This document shows positions 12,340 through 23,091 of a stretch of DNA of 64,000 nt, in pieces. The stretch spans positions 52,590,235 to 52,654,234 of the forward strand of contig OZ038517.1 in assembly GCA_964036315.1 (NCBI GenBank), read 5' to 3'. The notes under the pieces are model-generated. The model searched no databases. It saw only the letters and a list, made by a program, of their open reading frames with translations, and was not told where the DNA came from. The DNA comes from Acanthosepion esculentum. Lineage: Eukaryota; Mollusca; Cephalopoda; Sepiida; Sepiidae. How positions within the stretch are numbered: the stretch's first letter is position 1; the number at the start of each line of letters is the position of its first letter. A program made the translations under genes and the position numbers.

Positions 12340-12815
12340 TGTGTCATATACCGTACCTATGAACACTAATGTGCATGTCCCCATCCTAATAAGTACACTA
12401 TTTACATTATTCGGACTATTGTTCTCATCTTTGTCGCCATATTTATTACAACGTTTCGGCCGTTGTACGCTCCGGCCTTCTTCAGGTGGTTGGAATGTAG
12501 AACTGAACCTTTTATTTCGCTCACTGGGGTAGACTGTTCTAGTTCCACGTGCCATGTTTAATGGATGTCAGTTATCTCCTGTTAATTCCCCTCTCCAAGG
12601 TCTCCACTGCCTTAACCGGGTATTAAACTCACATTTTGGGTCCTGTCACTGGATCTATCTAACGCCTTTATCCACTTTACCATGTGTCCTTGAAGAAGGC
12701 TGGAGCGTACAACGGTCGAAACGTTGTAATGAATATGGCGACAAAGATGAAGACAATAGTCCGAATAATGTAAATAGTGTATATGATACCTCATCTCAGA
12801 AATATAGATAGATCC
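12340..12815. mobile_element. Composite: inverted hammerhead-like arms around a tRNA-type SINE
   Basis: The left arm (12395-12490) on the minus strand and the right arm (12677-12800) on the plus strand are the same sequence: CTGAAGAAGGC, then ACAACGGYCGAAACGTTGTA, then ATATGGCGACAAAGATGA. Between them, at about 12590-12672 on the minus strand, lies a tRNA-like head (ACATGGTAAAGTGGATAAAG and a GAGTTTAATACCC B box). The right arm has lost the first core C (TTGAAGA). A better copy is at 20811-21222. Confidence 0.6.
12449..12488 (-). ncRNA. Hammerhead-core-like motif
   Basis: Minus strand: CTGAAGA, then AGGCCGGAGCGTACAACGGCC, where GGCCG and CGGCC can pair, then GAAACGTT. An extra A before the stem and a weak stem I make catalysis uncertain. 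Confidence 0.4.
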
Positions 12816-13190
12816 TAATAAATACGTTGGACACTATTGTAAGTGGGGTTAATATGGTGTCTACCACTAGCAGTGGTTTACCTACTTCACGCCGCTGGCG
12901 AGTATTGTATTTTGTTGATGTTATAAAGATTACCATTTCATTTCCAACTTCTGTTTTGGTTATTGCTCATTCAGTAACCTTTTCTAGGTTACAACATTCT
13001 GTATGAACAATGCGAATAAAATTAACCACGGAATTAAGTGCATTGACAAGAAATAACTTACGTTGAAAAAATAAATATTTGTGTAAAACAGGTGCTTTTT
13101 TTTCATCATTTAGATACGGATTTATCGATGCACTATATTAGTTTATTAATAGAGGAACATCGGGTTAAGTGCATTGACAAGGAAATCGCC
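12816..13190. other. No gene seen
   Basis: AT-rich sequence with two short related lines (GTGCATTGACAAG at 13038 and 13169). Confidence 0.3.
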
Positions 13191-13194
13191 GTCG

Positions 13195-13580
13195 ACTTTA
13201 TCTCGTGTCCAAGAATTCAATTTCTTCTTTTCTGATCGCTTCCTTTATGATGATGGCGTTGGTGATGAAGTAGGCCAATTCTTGCATGGAAGAGCCGGCG
13301 GCATTGACTGCATAATAATGTTGATGGAGGATGAGGTTAATGATGTCGAGCCCTTCTCCCCTGTCGTTAGGTTTCCCCTTTTTCTCTTCTGGTGACTTCG
13401 AAGTTTTTGGTTCTGATGGTGATGGAACACCGCCAGTTGGTTCGTTCTCGAACTTGTGTTTCACAAGATTTAGGCTCAAGTCAAGTGGCTTTCAATGTTG
13501 TTTTGAGTTGGTCCTTATATTTTCGAAGAAGACAGCCACGTCGACTTTTCCTTCAAATGATCTCGTTGAATAAGACTTGA
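13195..13580 (-). pseudogene. LINE ORF2 C-terminal zinc-finger fragment
   Basis: Minus-strand reading across frames gives LLRKYKDQLKTTLKAT, LEPKSCE and finally LCSQCRRLFHARIGLLHHQR. The last is the CxxCxRxFxARIGLxxHxR finger found at the very end of some animal LINE polymerases. At least two frame changes and a stop. Confidence 0.6.
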
Positions 13581-13599
13581 TTTATACATTCTATTAAAA

Positions 13600-14650
13600 A
13601 TAAATATTTGTTGAGTAGAACAATTGTTTTTTTTTTTTTTTTCATCACTAACATCTTTTTAAATGCGGTGACAATTAAGTATTGCTGAAATTATCGCTGG
13701 CATTTTGTTGACATTTGCAAACTACGTTTCGTTAAATTTTGTAAACCAATCTATGAAATTTGAATAAGCTGATTTGTCTGAAAAATTGCATTGCTTTTTT
13801 TTCTACCTATATTTATATATGTTACATGTTAAACGAAGCACACCTGACTATAAAAGGATGGAAAACAATTCTCGGATTTTTAGGTAATAACATCAAAACT
13901 CACGAAAATTGTATTTTTTTTTGTCAATATCCACGAATTTGTTTTGCTCATGCTAAGCCTCTGAAAAAAACACACACTTTATAAAATTCCGTCTTTTTTA
14001 TCCATAATGTTGAACGTGTTACCGTTATTCAACTTTTTAACAAGAAAAAATCTGAAGTTGATGTTAAGAATTGCCGCAAAACATTGTTGACACATGGCCC
14101 AGTGAAAAAAGACGTTGGCTAGATCCAGTGACCAGACCCAAAGAGTTGTGAGTTCAATACCAGGCCACAGTAGTGGTGAACCAAAAACTTGGAGAGTTAA
14201 AGGGAAATAACCGAGACATCCGGAAGAGGCATGGCACGTGGAACTAGAACAATATACCCTGGTGGACGAAATAAAGGATTCAGTTCGAAATTCCATTCAC
14301 CTGAAAAAGGGCCGGATCGTACGGCGACCGAAACGTTATGGATATGGCAATGAAGATGAGGATAACAGTCCGAATAATGTAAATAATGTAAATAATCATA
14401 ATACCTCATCTCAGAGATATAGGCAGATATTGATTTATTTAAGATGGAATGATCTATTGTGACGTGTCTCAGATTTGTATTTAAATACATCGTATTTATT
14501 TTCAATTTTTCTAGTTGAATTCTTCACCTCTATTGTATATGATACGTTATTGTACATAAATATGTTACAATAAAATTTGTATTTTATATAAAAACTATCT
14601 TGAGAAAAATTAAGATGTAGTCGAGTGTGGGAGGTGTATTATAGATTTGG
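13600..14650. repeat. Dispersed repeat, copy 2 (order B-A-[insert]-C-D)
   Basis: B at 13670-13790, A at 13795-14090, C at 14460-14530 and D at 14545-14650 correspond to blocks of 8216-9710 in a different order. Bases 14090-14440 are an insertion of the SINE/hammerhead-like composite. Confidence 0.55.
14090..14420 (+). mobile_element. tRNA-type SINE with one hammerhead-like arm
   Basis: The head CACATGGCCCAGTGAAAAAA and B box GAGTTCAATACC sit at 14093-14160. An arm at 14297-14420 reads CCTGAAAAAGGGCCGG, then GACCGAAACGTTATGG and ATGAAGATGAGGATAACAGT. G8 of the core is mutated (CTGAAAA). This is one half of the composite at 20811-21222. Confidence 0.55.
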
Positions 14651-15090
14651 AGAGGGAGAGACCCTTGCAGCGACCTGTGGCAATGAATGCTGGGAAATCG
14701 CGTCTAGATGAAGAGAAGATCTGAGGCACTAGAGAAGTGGTTCTACAGAAGGCTGTCATGGGCGGAGCATGTGAACAACGAGGAAGTCTTAAGTGAAATG
14801 GAATAAGAAAAGACCCATCTCCTTCGAATCAGAAAGAGACGGTTGATATTGCTGGGATGTTTTAATGAGGAAAATGGGCCTGGAGAATTTGACATTCACA
14901 GGGCATACAGAAGGCAAGGGAGGTAGGAAAAAAACACCGAGTAACCTGCCTAAACCGGAGTAAATTTAGATTGCAGAGCGGCGACCGGGGGGAGGAGATA
15001 GCGAGGAGACAAACAGTGCCGAGAACTATGAACAATAGGAAATTGTGGAGAGCCATGATTTCCAACATTTCTGAAAATACGGCACACAAA
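14651..15090 (+). mobile_element. RTE-like reverse-transcriptase 3' fragment
   Basis: Reads GNECWEIAS, MKRRSEALEKWFYRRLS and RKRRLILLGCF, then ends in NRKLWRAMISNISENTAH at 15028-15080. Same architecture as 1486-2000 but more decayed. Confidence 0.6.
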
Positions 15091-15399
15091 ATAATTCTAA
15101 AGTTTAGAGAATTTTACAAGTATCCTATTGAGATGGCTTTTGATATATTTTTTTCGTAATAGGCAACCTTTCGATAATTTCATGAAAAAATGTGATCAAA
15201 ATGAATGTTTGGATTAGGGGTGGAGTCTATCCCCCCCCCCCACAACCCCCAAAATGAAACTGTTTCAAATAACGACGTTTATTATTAATTATTATAATTC
15301 TATGTAATATAAAACAAACAACCTTATTAAATGTGTAGTTATTCCACTGGATAATTTATGCTTAATAACAATATTGTTGAATATATTATATATAATAAT
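15091..15399. other. No gene seen
   Basis: AT-rich, with a poly-C run at about 15231-15241 and (AAT)n at 15394-15408. Confidence 0.35.
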
Positions 15400-15850
15400 A
15401 ATAATAATAGCTCGCATTCGAGGGTGGCTAGTCAATCCCTACTGCAGATGCTAGCTCAGGCATATTTGTGTTTGTTCAATACCCACAGAGCCCACCTTCG
15501 CTTTTATACGCAACTATGATGAGCAGACATTAGTTACAGTTTCTGAGAGAGGGCATGATATCTAGCGTGATCAACAATCTGAACAAGGCCAGCACACTCA
15601 AACCCTCGGTCACGATGACTTGTGACTTCGTGTTAGCAGAGCTATCGACAGACTCCGTGTTACACCTACCCAATTTCACTCACAAGGCTTGGGTCAGCAC
15701 TTGCCAAAGGTGCCGCACGCTTGGATCGCCCCCCTCACCGATAACATCAAGAAGTTTTCCTTTCTGACAAATCAACACTGGTGAGGTTCGAACCTGGTCC
15801 CCATGGTCAGAAAACGCACGTTCTCAGCACTCGGCCACGCGTCCATATGT
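15400..15850 (-). mobile_element. tRNA-derived SINE (Ser/Leu-like head)
   Basis: On the minus strand the head reads CGCGTGGCCGAGTGCTGAGA (A box) and CCAGGTTCGAACCTCACCAG (B box). The body contains CACTTTGGC-like and TTGTGAGTGAAATTGGG sequence. The (TA)n tract at 15878 follows the head side. Type II tRNA-like head, typical of animal SINEs. Confidence 0.65.
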
Positions 15851-15876
15851 AGTTATTGCACTGGACAATTGATGGC

Positions 15877-16029
<153 letters not shown>

Positions 16030-16168
16030 AGAACATTAAGATATATAATCCAGTGTTCTTATAGATATTTTTATTTTTACACAATAGTGCTCAATGTAAA
16101 TTTACAGAGCATAAATATTATAAATTAACATTTAAAATATGTTTTTTTGCTACACAGTAATAACCATG

Positions 16169-16666
16169 TTTCAAAAAATGGAAGCCAAAAGCTTCGAATT
16201 TAATTTTGTAATTAAATTAAAAACATTAGTTCCATTTCATCATCAAGCGAATTTTGGAGTAACTTTTTTTGAAATTTACTAAGTTTTAAAGGCCGTAAGA
16301 ATTTTTTGCCATTAACAATAAAATTTAAAAAGAAACAACAAACAACATGCATTTAGCAGATGTCAGAATTCGTTGAAAAATACATCCCTGCCCATCCCTA
16401 AACATAACCCCTTTTTCGAACGTAACTAATAATTGATACAACAAAAGTTAATGGAAATGAACACGCTACCGACCCTTGTCTGGATGAGTGGATTTCTCGG
16501 TATCCTTGGAAACAAGTGAATTATGAATATTTGCCGTGCCTTTAAAACTCAGTAAATTTTTAAAAAAGTTACTCCAAAATTCGCTTGAGGATGAAATGGA
16601 ACTAATGTTTTTAATTTGATTACAAAATTAAATTCGAAGCTTTTAGTTTCCATTTTTGAAACAGGG
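16169..16666. repeat. Fold-back element with 120-bp arms
   Basis: The left arm 16169-16290 and right arm 16541-16666 are inverted copies (GCTTCGAATTTAATTTTG, then ATTAGTTCCATTTCATC; ends GTTTCAAAAAATGGA/TCCATTTTTGAAAC). The spacer is about 250 bp without coding sequence. A (TG)n follows at 16688. Confidence 0.8.
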
Positions 16667-16686
16667 AAAAACCGTATTTATAATAT

Positions 16687-16708
16687 ATGTGTGTGTGTGT
16701 GTGTGTGT
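16687..16708. repeat. (TG)n microsatellite
   Basis: Eleven TG units immediately right of the fold-back. Confidence 0.9.
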
Positions 16709-16799
16709 AAGGACTGTTCTAAGAAGGAAGAATGCAAATCGGGACATTGTGATATTTTAGAATTTTTGTATGTAATTATCGTTGTGCTTGCCAAAGCTA

Positions 16800-17214
16800 A
16801 ATAGTTTTTCAATATGAATACACGCCCTTTTTATTATAATGAACACGTTCCAATGGTAGTTAATTTTTTACTCTCGTAATATACATAATTTCGACCTATC
16901 TCACCTTTTTAATACCTTATAATCACTCAGTAAAACGCCGTCAAAGGCAACCTTTGAACTCAATATCGTGCCTCGTACAATCTATGGAATTTACATGAGC
17001 GGGAAGATGCGAAAATGCCGCAGTATTGTTATTTTTATGACCATTTCGCATTCATGAATCCTACAGGATTTGGCGTTCTGAATATGAAGTGTTCTTTCGA
17101 AGCGAGGAAAAATAACGAAGCCGAAAAAAAATCGTAAATATTGCTTAAAATAATCTAACATAATTCACAATTATTATTTCTTTTATTTCATCTGTTTTTT
17201 AATCAATCCAGCTC
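16800..17214. other. No gene seen
   Basis: AT-rich, no coherent frame. Confidence 0.35.
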
Positions 17215-17865
17215 ATTCAAGGTGGTAATGCCACTAAGATGCAAGGGGCTACTGGGAGTGTAAGAGAATGAAAAAGACTTTAGAAGGAACCAGAAACTCA
17301 ATCCTAAACAGGAAACAAGGAATAAACCTCTACTCCTCTATTCACCCCAAGCAAGGTGATAATGCCACTAAGATGCAACGGGCTACTGGGAGTGAAAGAG
17401 AATGAAAAAACTTTAGAAGGAACCAGAAACCCAATCCTAAACAGGAAACAAGGGATAAATCTCTCCTCCTCTATTCACCGCAAGCAAGGTGATAATGCCA
17501 CTAAGATGCAAGGGGCTACTGGGAGTGTAAGAGAATGAAAAAGACTTTAGAAGGAACCAGAAACCCAATCCTAAACAGGAAACAAGGGATAAACCTCTAC
17601 TCCTCTATTCACCCCAAGCAAGGTGATAATGCCACTAAGATGCAACGGGCTACTGGGAGTGAAAGAGAATGAAAAAGACTTTAGAAGGAACCAGAAACCC
17701 AATCCTAAATAGGAAACAAGAGATAAACCTCTACTCCTCTATTCACCCCAAGCAAGGTGATAATGCCACTCCGATGCAACGGGCTACTGGGAGTGAAAGA
17801 GAATAAAAAAGACTTTAGAAGAAACTGGAAACCCAATACTAAATAGGAAACAAGGGATAATGGTT
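17215..17865 (-). repeat. 134-bp minisatellite, about five copies, of a LINE 3' tail
   Basis: GGTGATAATGCCACTAAGAT recurs at 17221, 17355, 17488, 17622 and 17756. Read on the minus strand each unit is the tail of the jockey-like LINE (AGTAGCC, CATCTTAGTGGCATTATCAC, CTTGCTTGGGGTGAA). Confidence 0.9.
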
Positions 17866-17874
17866 AAGGAGCGT

Positions 17875-18060
17875 GAACCGAGCGATAGCTGGAGCGGTTT
17901 TCAGTTTTCTTCATGGCTTCGTATTCAGAACAGTCCTTCTAGAATGGCAGTCGTCCAAGGCTAGAGAGACTAGTCTACCCTGTTATTTAACTCATAACCG
18001 GGTAAAAGTAAATTATTGGTATGACATCTTGGGGAAAATAGCGGAGTCATTTCCTATCTC
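17875..18060 (-). mobile_element. SINE-like repeat fragment
   Basis: Shares the ATTCAGAACAGTCCTTCTAG body and a CCCTGTTATTTAACTCATAA line with the family at 11075 and 11775. Confidence 0.4.
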
Positions 18061-18109
18061 ATTCTCCACAATTTTGTATCAGAGTAGTGCTTTTAAACTG
18101 ATGAGGAGG

Positions 18110-18590
18110 GGGATCATGATTTCGGTTGATATTATTGGAGGTGTCATGATTGGTCAGTGGAAAGTGCTTAATGGTATTAAATTGACTGCAGATGCCTATA
18201 TAGACTTCCTGAGAGAGCACCTTGAACCTTGGTAAAAAAAAGCAAAGAATCACGTTCAGGAGAAGCATCATATTTATGCAAGATAATGCTCCCTCGCATG
18301 CAGCGCATAAAACTACGGAGTACCTGTAACAATTAGGTTTCTGTGGACCTGGGTAAATGTACTGGCCGGTCAGATCTCCAGACTTAAACCTAATCGAAAT
18401 CTTGTGGGGCATTCTGAAGCGACAGGTTTACGAGAATGGCAATTTAGAAGCAAGGGAGGACTTGTGGCAGGCAATAATTAATGTATCACGCGGAATTACC
18501 TCAGAGGAGATCCAGAAATTGACATGTCCCATGGACCAGCGCCTTATCCATGTCATTTCAAGAATTGGATCACATATCCCTTATTATCCA
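18110..18590 (+). pseudogene. Tc1-like transposase, C-terminal half, frameshifted
   Basis: Reads GQWKVLNGIKLTADAYIDFL REHLEPW, then shifts frame at an A-run (18233-18240) to KKAKNHVQEKH. It next gives QDNAPSHAAHKTTEYL with a break, then MYWPVRSPDLNLIEILWGIL KRQVY. The D of QDNAPSH and the PDLNLIE block are the second and third catalytic regions of Tc1-type DDE transposases. The first third is missing; a dead copy. Confidence 0.85.
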
Positions 18591-18880
18591 ACACCACTAT
18601 TATTGTTTTTTAAACTCTGTGTACTTGTGGGTTTCTAAATGACTAGCTTCTGTGTATTTTAGCGGAACTTTACACGTTTTACAAGAAATGTTGCCATCAT
18701 TCTGTGAAAATTTCGTTAAATTCTAACGTGTAGTTTTTGGACAAAATGGAAAATTGTCAACTCATTAATAAATTCGTTACACTGTGTATATCATAGCTTT
18801 ATTACTTCAAAATTCTCAAGAAAATTAAATTTCGATATTAAATGACCGATAAGCAGTTGATATGCCGTTAAACAAACAGA
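18591..18880. other. Probable Tc1 3' region, no gene
   Basis: AT-rich trailing sequence ending near CGTTACACTGTGTA. A matching left terminal repeat was not found. Confidence 0.3.
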
Positions 18881-19330
18881 CAAATCTTCTATTCTTTCAC
18901 ACTCAGTAACCCCCCCCCCCCCCAAGATCAAAGGGGCTTTATTGCCTTACTTGGTTGAAATGATTAAAGAAAATGATGATTGGCGTACGTGATATGAATG
19001 AAAGAAAGGATGGTAAGAAATTATGAGTAGGAGGATAAGAAGGATAGATAACGATAGATGACTCTTGAATTGAAGACGGCAAGACTGTAGCGTTCAGGGA
19101 AGCATCCTCGCGGAAGCTTGACACACCCACGCATGAATTCACAAAATGACAGTTCTTGAGTAAAAGTCTGAGAGGAACCTTTTTCTCACATTTGGAATTA
19201 CGGAGGAAATGTGTGCGATTTGACTCCGTGGCTGTAACATAAAGGTCTTGACGGGGAGGGGCCTAAAGAAGGACAGTCATCTAAACATTTGCCATGGCAA
19301 TAGCGACGGACAAAAGACAGGCTTGCAATG
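18881..19330. other. LINE 3' tail plus unassigned sequence
   Basis: Bases 18897-18970 carry the LINE tail (CTCAGTAACCCC, poly-C, GGGGCTTTATTGCCTTACTT). Bases 18975-19330 contain no recognised feature. Confidence 0.4.
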
Positions 19331-19559
19331 TTAGTTGTTGGGTGGAAAATAAGTGTTTCCCTACAAGATAGCGTAAACGATTTTGAAATCCATCAAGGCT
19401 TGAAATTGCGGCTTGGTTCTATTTTAAACGTTGCTACACACGATAGAAACCCAACAAACGTGGCAGAACAATTATCGAACAAAACAACAAAGTTAGTAGG
19501 TTTAAACCAAAGGATGGTAGTTCCATAACGTCCCCTTTCTGAAATTCACGCTTTGTCTT

Positions 19560-19830
19560 CACTTTTTTTCTCTTAATCATTTCACATCAAGCAAGGCGAT
19601 AATGCCACAAGCAATGGAGGAGGTTACTTGGAATTAAAGTGAATAAGAAGACTTTAGTGAGGAGAAAGGATAATAAATCAACAGGTTTCAAGAAAACTGG
19701 CGATTGGCGTTGCATTTAAATTTTTGAAGATTGTAGGTGGTTGGGAAATAAAAACTCGGAAAGGATTTATACAGGCAGAAAGTGCGAGAAAATAAACTAT
19801 TAGAATAGAGCGTGCGGCTATGTCTATATT
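19560..19830 (-). mobile_element. Jockey-like LINE 3' fragment
   Basis: Begins on the plus strand with the inverted tail (TTTCACATCAAGCAAGGCGA) and continues to AGAAAGTGCGAGAAAATAAA, the reverse complement of the SHFT/NSFF region. Confidence 0.6.
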
Positions 19831-20800
19831 TCTGAGATGAGAGATTATGTACACTATTTACATTATTCGGACTATTGTCCTCATCTTTGTCGCCATATTT
19901 ATTACAACGTTTCGGCCTTTCAGTATCTGTCTATATTTCTGAGATGCGGTATTATGTACACTAATTGCATTATTCGGACTATTGTCCTCATCTTTGTCGC
20001 CATATTTATTACAACATTTCGGCCTTTCAGTATCTGTCTATATTTCTGAGATGAGGTATCATGTACACTAATTGCATTATTCGGACTATTGTCCTCATCT
20101 TTGTCGCCCTATTTATTACAACATTTCGACCTTTCAGTATCTGTCTATAGTTCTGAGATGAGGTATCATGTACACTAATTGCATTATTCGGACTATTGTC
20201 CTCATCTTTGACGCCATATTTATTACAACATTTCGGCCTTTCAGTATCTGTCTATATTTCTGAGATGAGGTATCATGTACACTAATTGCATTATTCGGAC
20301 TATTGTCCTCATCTTTGTCGCCATATTTATTACAACATTTCGGCCTTTCAGTATCTGTCTATATTTCTGAGATGAGGTATCATGTACACTAATTGCATTA
20401 TTCGGACTATTGTCCTCATCTTTGTCGCCATATTTATTACAACATTTCGGCCTTTCAGTATCTGTCTATAGTTCTGAGATGAGGTATCATGTACACTAAT
20501 TGCATTATTCGGACTATTGTCCTCATCTTTGTCGCCATATTTATTACAACATTTCGGCCTTTCAGTATCTGTCTATATTTCTGAGATGAGGTATCATGTA
20601 CACTAATTGCATTATTCGGACTATTGTCCTCATCTTTGTCGCCATATTTATTACAACATTTCGGCCTTTCAGTATCTGTCTATATTTCTGAGATGAGGTA
20701 TCATGTACACTAATTGCATTATTCGGACTATTGTCCTCATCTTTGTCGCCATATTTATTACAACATTTCGGCCTTTCAGTATCTGTCTATATTTCTGAGA
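19831..20800 (-). repeat. 107-bp tandem array, nine units
   Basis: TCTGAGATG recurs at 19831, 19938, 20045, 20152, 20259, 20366, 20473, 20580, 20687 and 20794, an exact 107-base step. Each unit read on the minus strand has GATACTGAAAGGCCGAAATG then TTGTAATAAATATGGCGACA. This is the arm of the adjacent composite with the middle of its hammerhead-like motif deleted. Confidence 0.92.
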
Positions 20801-20867
20801 TGAGGTATCATGTACACTATTTGCATTATTCGGACTATTGTCCTCATCTTTTTCGCCATATCTATTA

Positions 20868-20907
20868 CAACGTTTCGGCCGTTGTACGCTCCGGCCTTCT
20901 TCAGGTG
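20868..20907 (-). ncRNA. Hammerhead-core-like motif, left arm
   Basis: Minus strand CTGAAGA, stem GGCCG/CGGCC, GAAAC, GTT. All invariant core bases are present; an unpaired A before the stem and a two-base stem I weaken it. Confidence 0.4.
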
Positions 20908-21127
20908 GTTGGAATGTCGAACTGAACTCTTTATTTCACTCACTGGGGTAGACTGTTCTAGTTCCACATGCCATGTTTTAATGGATGTCAGTTATCAGTT
21001 ATCTCCTGTTAATTTCCCTCTGAAAGTTCTCCATTGCCTTAACCGGGTTTTGAACTCACACTCTTTGGGTCCTGTCACTGGATCTAACTAACGTCTTTAT
21101 CCACTGTGCCATGTGTCCTTGAGGAAA

Positions 21128-21166
21128 CCTGAAGAAGGCCGGAGTGTACAACGGCCGAAACGTTGT
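21128..21166 (+). ncRNA. Hammerhead-core-like motif, right arm
   Basis: CTGAAGA at 21129-21135, GGCCG 21137-21141 paired with CGGCC 21152-21156, GAAA 21157-21160 and CGTT after it. Mirror of the motif at 20868-20907. Confidence 0.4.
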
Positions 21167-21239
21167 AATAAATATGGCGACAAAGATGAGGACAATAGTC
21201 CGAATTATGTAAATAGTGTGCATGTAGCTAGTTCAACAG

Positions 21240-21600
21240 TAGAGACCTAGTTTCCAATCTAACTTAAATTAATGCAGTCGAGGTAGCAAAGAGGAAAGAG
21301 CACCAGAACAATTGACATGGAAATATTTGTAGAAAAGACGGAGGGAAGCCATGTCCCTTCCGTGAGAAATTAACTAAAGACGAGATGCCAGGTCAGGCTT
21401 GATTACATTGCAGACACTTTGGATTTTTTGCAAGAATCTCGAGATATATAGTAAGAACACCAGACTAGATATAGCAGAAGCGTTCAATGCACGGACGAAT
21501 GGTAGATTTATATATGTGTAAAATGGATTCTGACGAGAAGAATTGTTTTCGCCTTTATCCTTCATACACTGCTATCACAGACACCTGCTTTCCAGTGATG
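21240..21600 (-). mobile_element. Jockey-like LINE reverse-transcriptase fragment
   Basis: Plus strand AGGAAAGAGCACCAGAACAA to CGACGAGATGCCAGGTCA-like sequence is the reverse complement of the DLASRL...FYKYF region, as at 415-790. Confidence 0.55.
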
Positions 21601-21649
21601 CCATTTCATATCTACGGAATCCTAATACTATTCCTGGCCTTGTTCTGAT

Positions 21650-21775
21650 ATGTGCCGCATTCCTTCGGGACATGGACGATCATGGCTCTCCAAAACTACC
21701 TATTCCTTGTGCCTCATAGCAGTTTTTCTACTTCTGCTAAGAACCCCTCCTCTACCCGGCAACATGTGGATAAAT
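21650..21775 (-). mobile_element. RTE-like C-terminal fragment
   Basis: The minus strand reads KLLxxRKLWRAMIVHVPKEC G, the terminal block of the RTE-like polymerase. Confidence 0.5.
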
Positions 21776-21789
21776 GTGATCTTTTTTGC

Positions 21790-22860
21790 ACATTGGGATT
21801 ATTACACGTGTTGAGGCCCGAAGAGGTATTGGCATGACCAAAAATGCCTTCCAAAAGCTAAGCAAAGTATTAAGAGACAGAGATATTACGTTAGAATCAA
21901 AGAAAATAGAACAGAAGTGTTACGTGATATCTGTCTTCCTATATGGCAGCGAATGCTGGACAATCTCCTCACAGATGAAGAAGAGACTTGAAGCAACAGA
22001 AACAAAGAAAAAAGTACTGAAATGTTATTTGATATCATTCCTCCTACATGGCAGTGAATGCTGGACAATCTCCTGACAGATGAAGAAGAGACTTGAAGCA
22101 ACAGAAACAAAGAAAAGAGTACTGAACTGTTACGTAATATCAGTCCTCCTATATGGCAGTGAATGCTGGACAATCTCCTCACAGATGAAGAAGAGACTTG
22201 AAGCAACAGAAACAAAGAAAAGAGTACTGAACTGTTACGTAATATCAGTCCTCCTATATGGCAGTGAATGCTGGACAATCTCCTCACAGATGAAGAAGAG
22301 ACTTGAAGCAACAGAAACAAAGAAAAGGGTACTGAACTGTTACGTAATATCAGTCCTCCTATATGGCAGTGAATTCTGGGCAATCTCCTCACAGATGAAG
22401 AAGAAACTTGAAGCAACAGAAACAAAGAAAAGAGTACTGAACTGTTATGTAATATCAGTCATCTTTTATGAAAAAGAATGCTGGACAATCTCCTGACAGA
22501 TGAAGAAGAGACTTGAAGCAACAGAAATGTGATTCTACAGAAGGATACTCAGGATATCCTGTACCGAACATCTGAGCAGTGACAAGGTTTTGGAGAAAAT
22601 GGAATCAAAAAGGAAACTTATACTAATAATCAGGAAGAGGCAGTTGAAATTTCTTGGGAACATAATGAGGAAAGAGGGCTTGAAAAATCTGATACTCACA
22701 GGACAGATTGAAGGAAAGAGGGACAGAGGAAAAGGTAAGTAGATGGTAGGACAGGGTTTGGGAGAAATAGCAAAAGGACAAAAATTATTAAGAGCTACAA
22801 GGGACAGAAAGATGTGGAGGGCTATCATCATCTACGTCCCGAGGGGACACGGCACATGAA
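21790..22860 (+). mobile_element. RTE-like reverse transcriptase fragment with in-frame 105-bp expansion
   Basis: Begins VEARRGIGMTKNAFQKLSKV, continues LRDRDITLES and CYVISVFLYGSECWTISS. It then carries six junctions of a 105-bp (35-codon) repeat, KRVLNCYVISVLLYGSECW TISSQMKKRLEATET. It finally resumes normal sequence (EKMESKRKLILIIRKRQLKF, GNIMRKEGLE, RKMWRAIIIYVP). Repeat joints fall at 21996, 22101, 22206, 22311 and 22416, with exit at 22521. Two TCCTGACAG stops and late frameshifts disable it. RTE polymerases act in target-primed reverse transcription. Confidence 0.85.
21890..22526 (+). repeat. 105-bp tandem repeat inside the RT fragment
   Basis: Unit joints share CAGAAA (CAACAGAAACAAAG inside, CAACAGAAATGTG on exit). 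The period is exactly 105 bp over five steps, so the frame is kept. Confidence 0.92.
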
Positions 22861-22969
22861 AGAAGAAGGGGTAAGTTTGTTTTTCGTTTTACATTTTTTT
22901 TTGTACCTCATCTATCATGAAATTTCTATCTTAAACGATTTTACTCTTTTAGTGTTATCCCGATGTTTC

Positions 22970-23065
22970 CTTCTATTTCTATGTGCCACGTCCCATCAGG
23001 ACATAGGTGATCATGGGTCTCCACAACTTCCTAATCCGGTGTGGCTCTTAGCAGTTTTTCGGCGC
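22970..23065 (-). mobile_element. RTE-like C-terminal fragment
   Basis: The minus strand reads KLLRATPD, then a KLWRPMITYV-like segment with a frameshift, ending TGGGACGTGGCACAT. Confidence 0.45.
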
Positions 23066-23091
23066 TATTACGCTTTCGCACCCCCCGGGTA

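Larger units (their letters stand above)
20811..21222. mobile_element. Composite: tRNA-type SINE between inverted hammerhead-like arms
   Basis: The left arm 20811-20907 (minus) and right arm 21127-21222 (plus) are about 95-bp inverted copies, each carrying the CTGAAGA...GAAACGTT motif then a GACAAAGATGAGGACAATAG-like body. Between them, at 21035-21117 on the minus strand, is a tRNA-like head (CATGGCACAGTGGATAAAGA; B box GAGTTCAAAACCC). Best copy of the family in the window, and it abuts the 107-bp array. Confidence 0.7.

Noticed and set aside
13174..13573. Plus-strand ORFs suggesting a novel Phe-rich protein
   Set aside because: The minus strand carries a LINE zinc-finger end; the plus ORFs are its shadow.
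19831..20800. CRISPR-like array (regular repeats); also 17215-17865 and 32773-33340
   Set aside because: Units are contiguous near-identical tandem repeats with no unique spacers, in an animal-type genome.
21886..22425. 179-residue minus-strand ORF with regular repeats
   Set aside because: Antisense of the 105-bp RT repeat, whose length divisible by three keeps several frames open.
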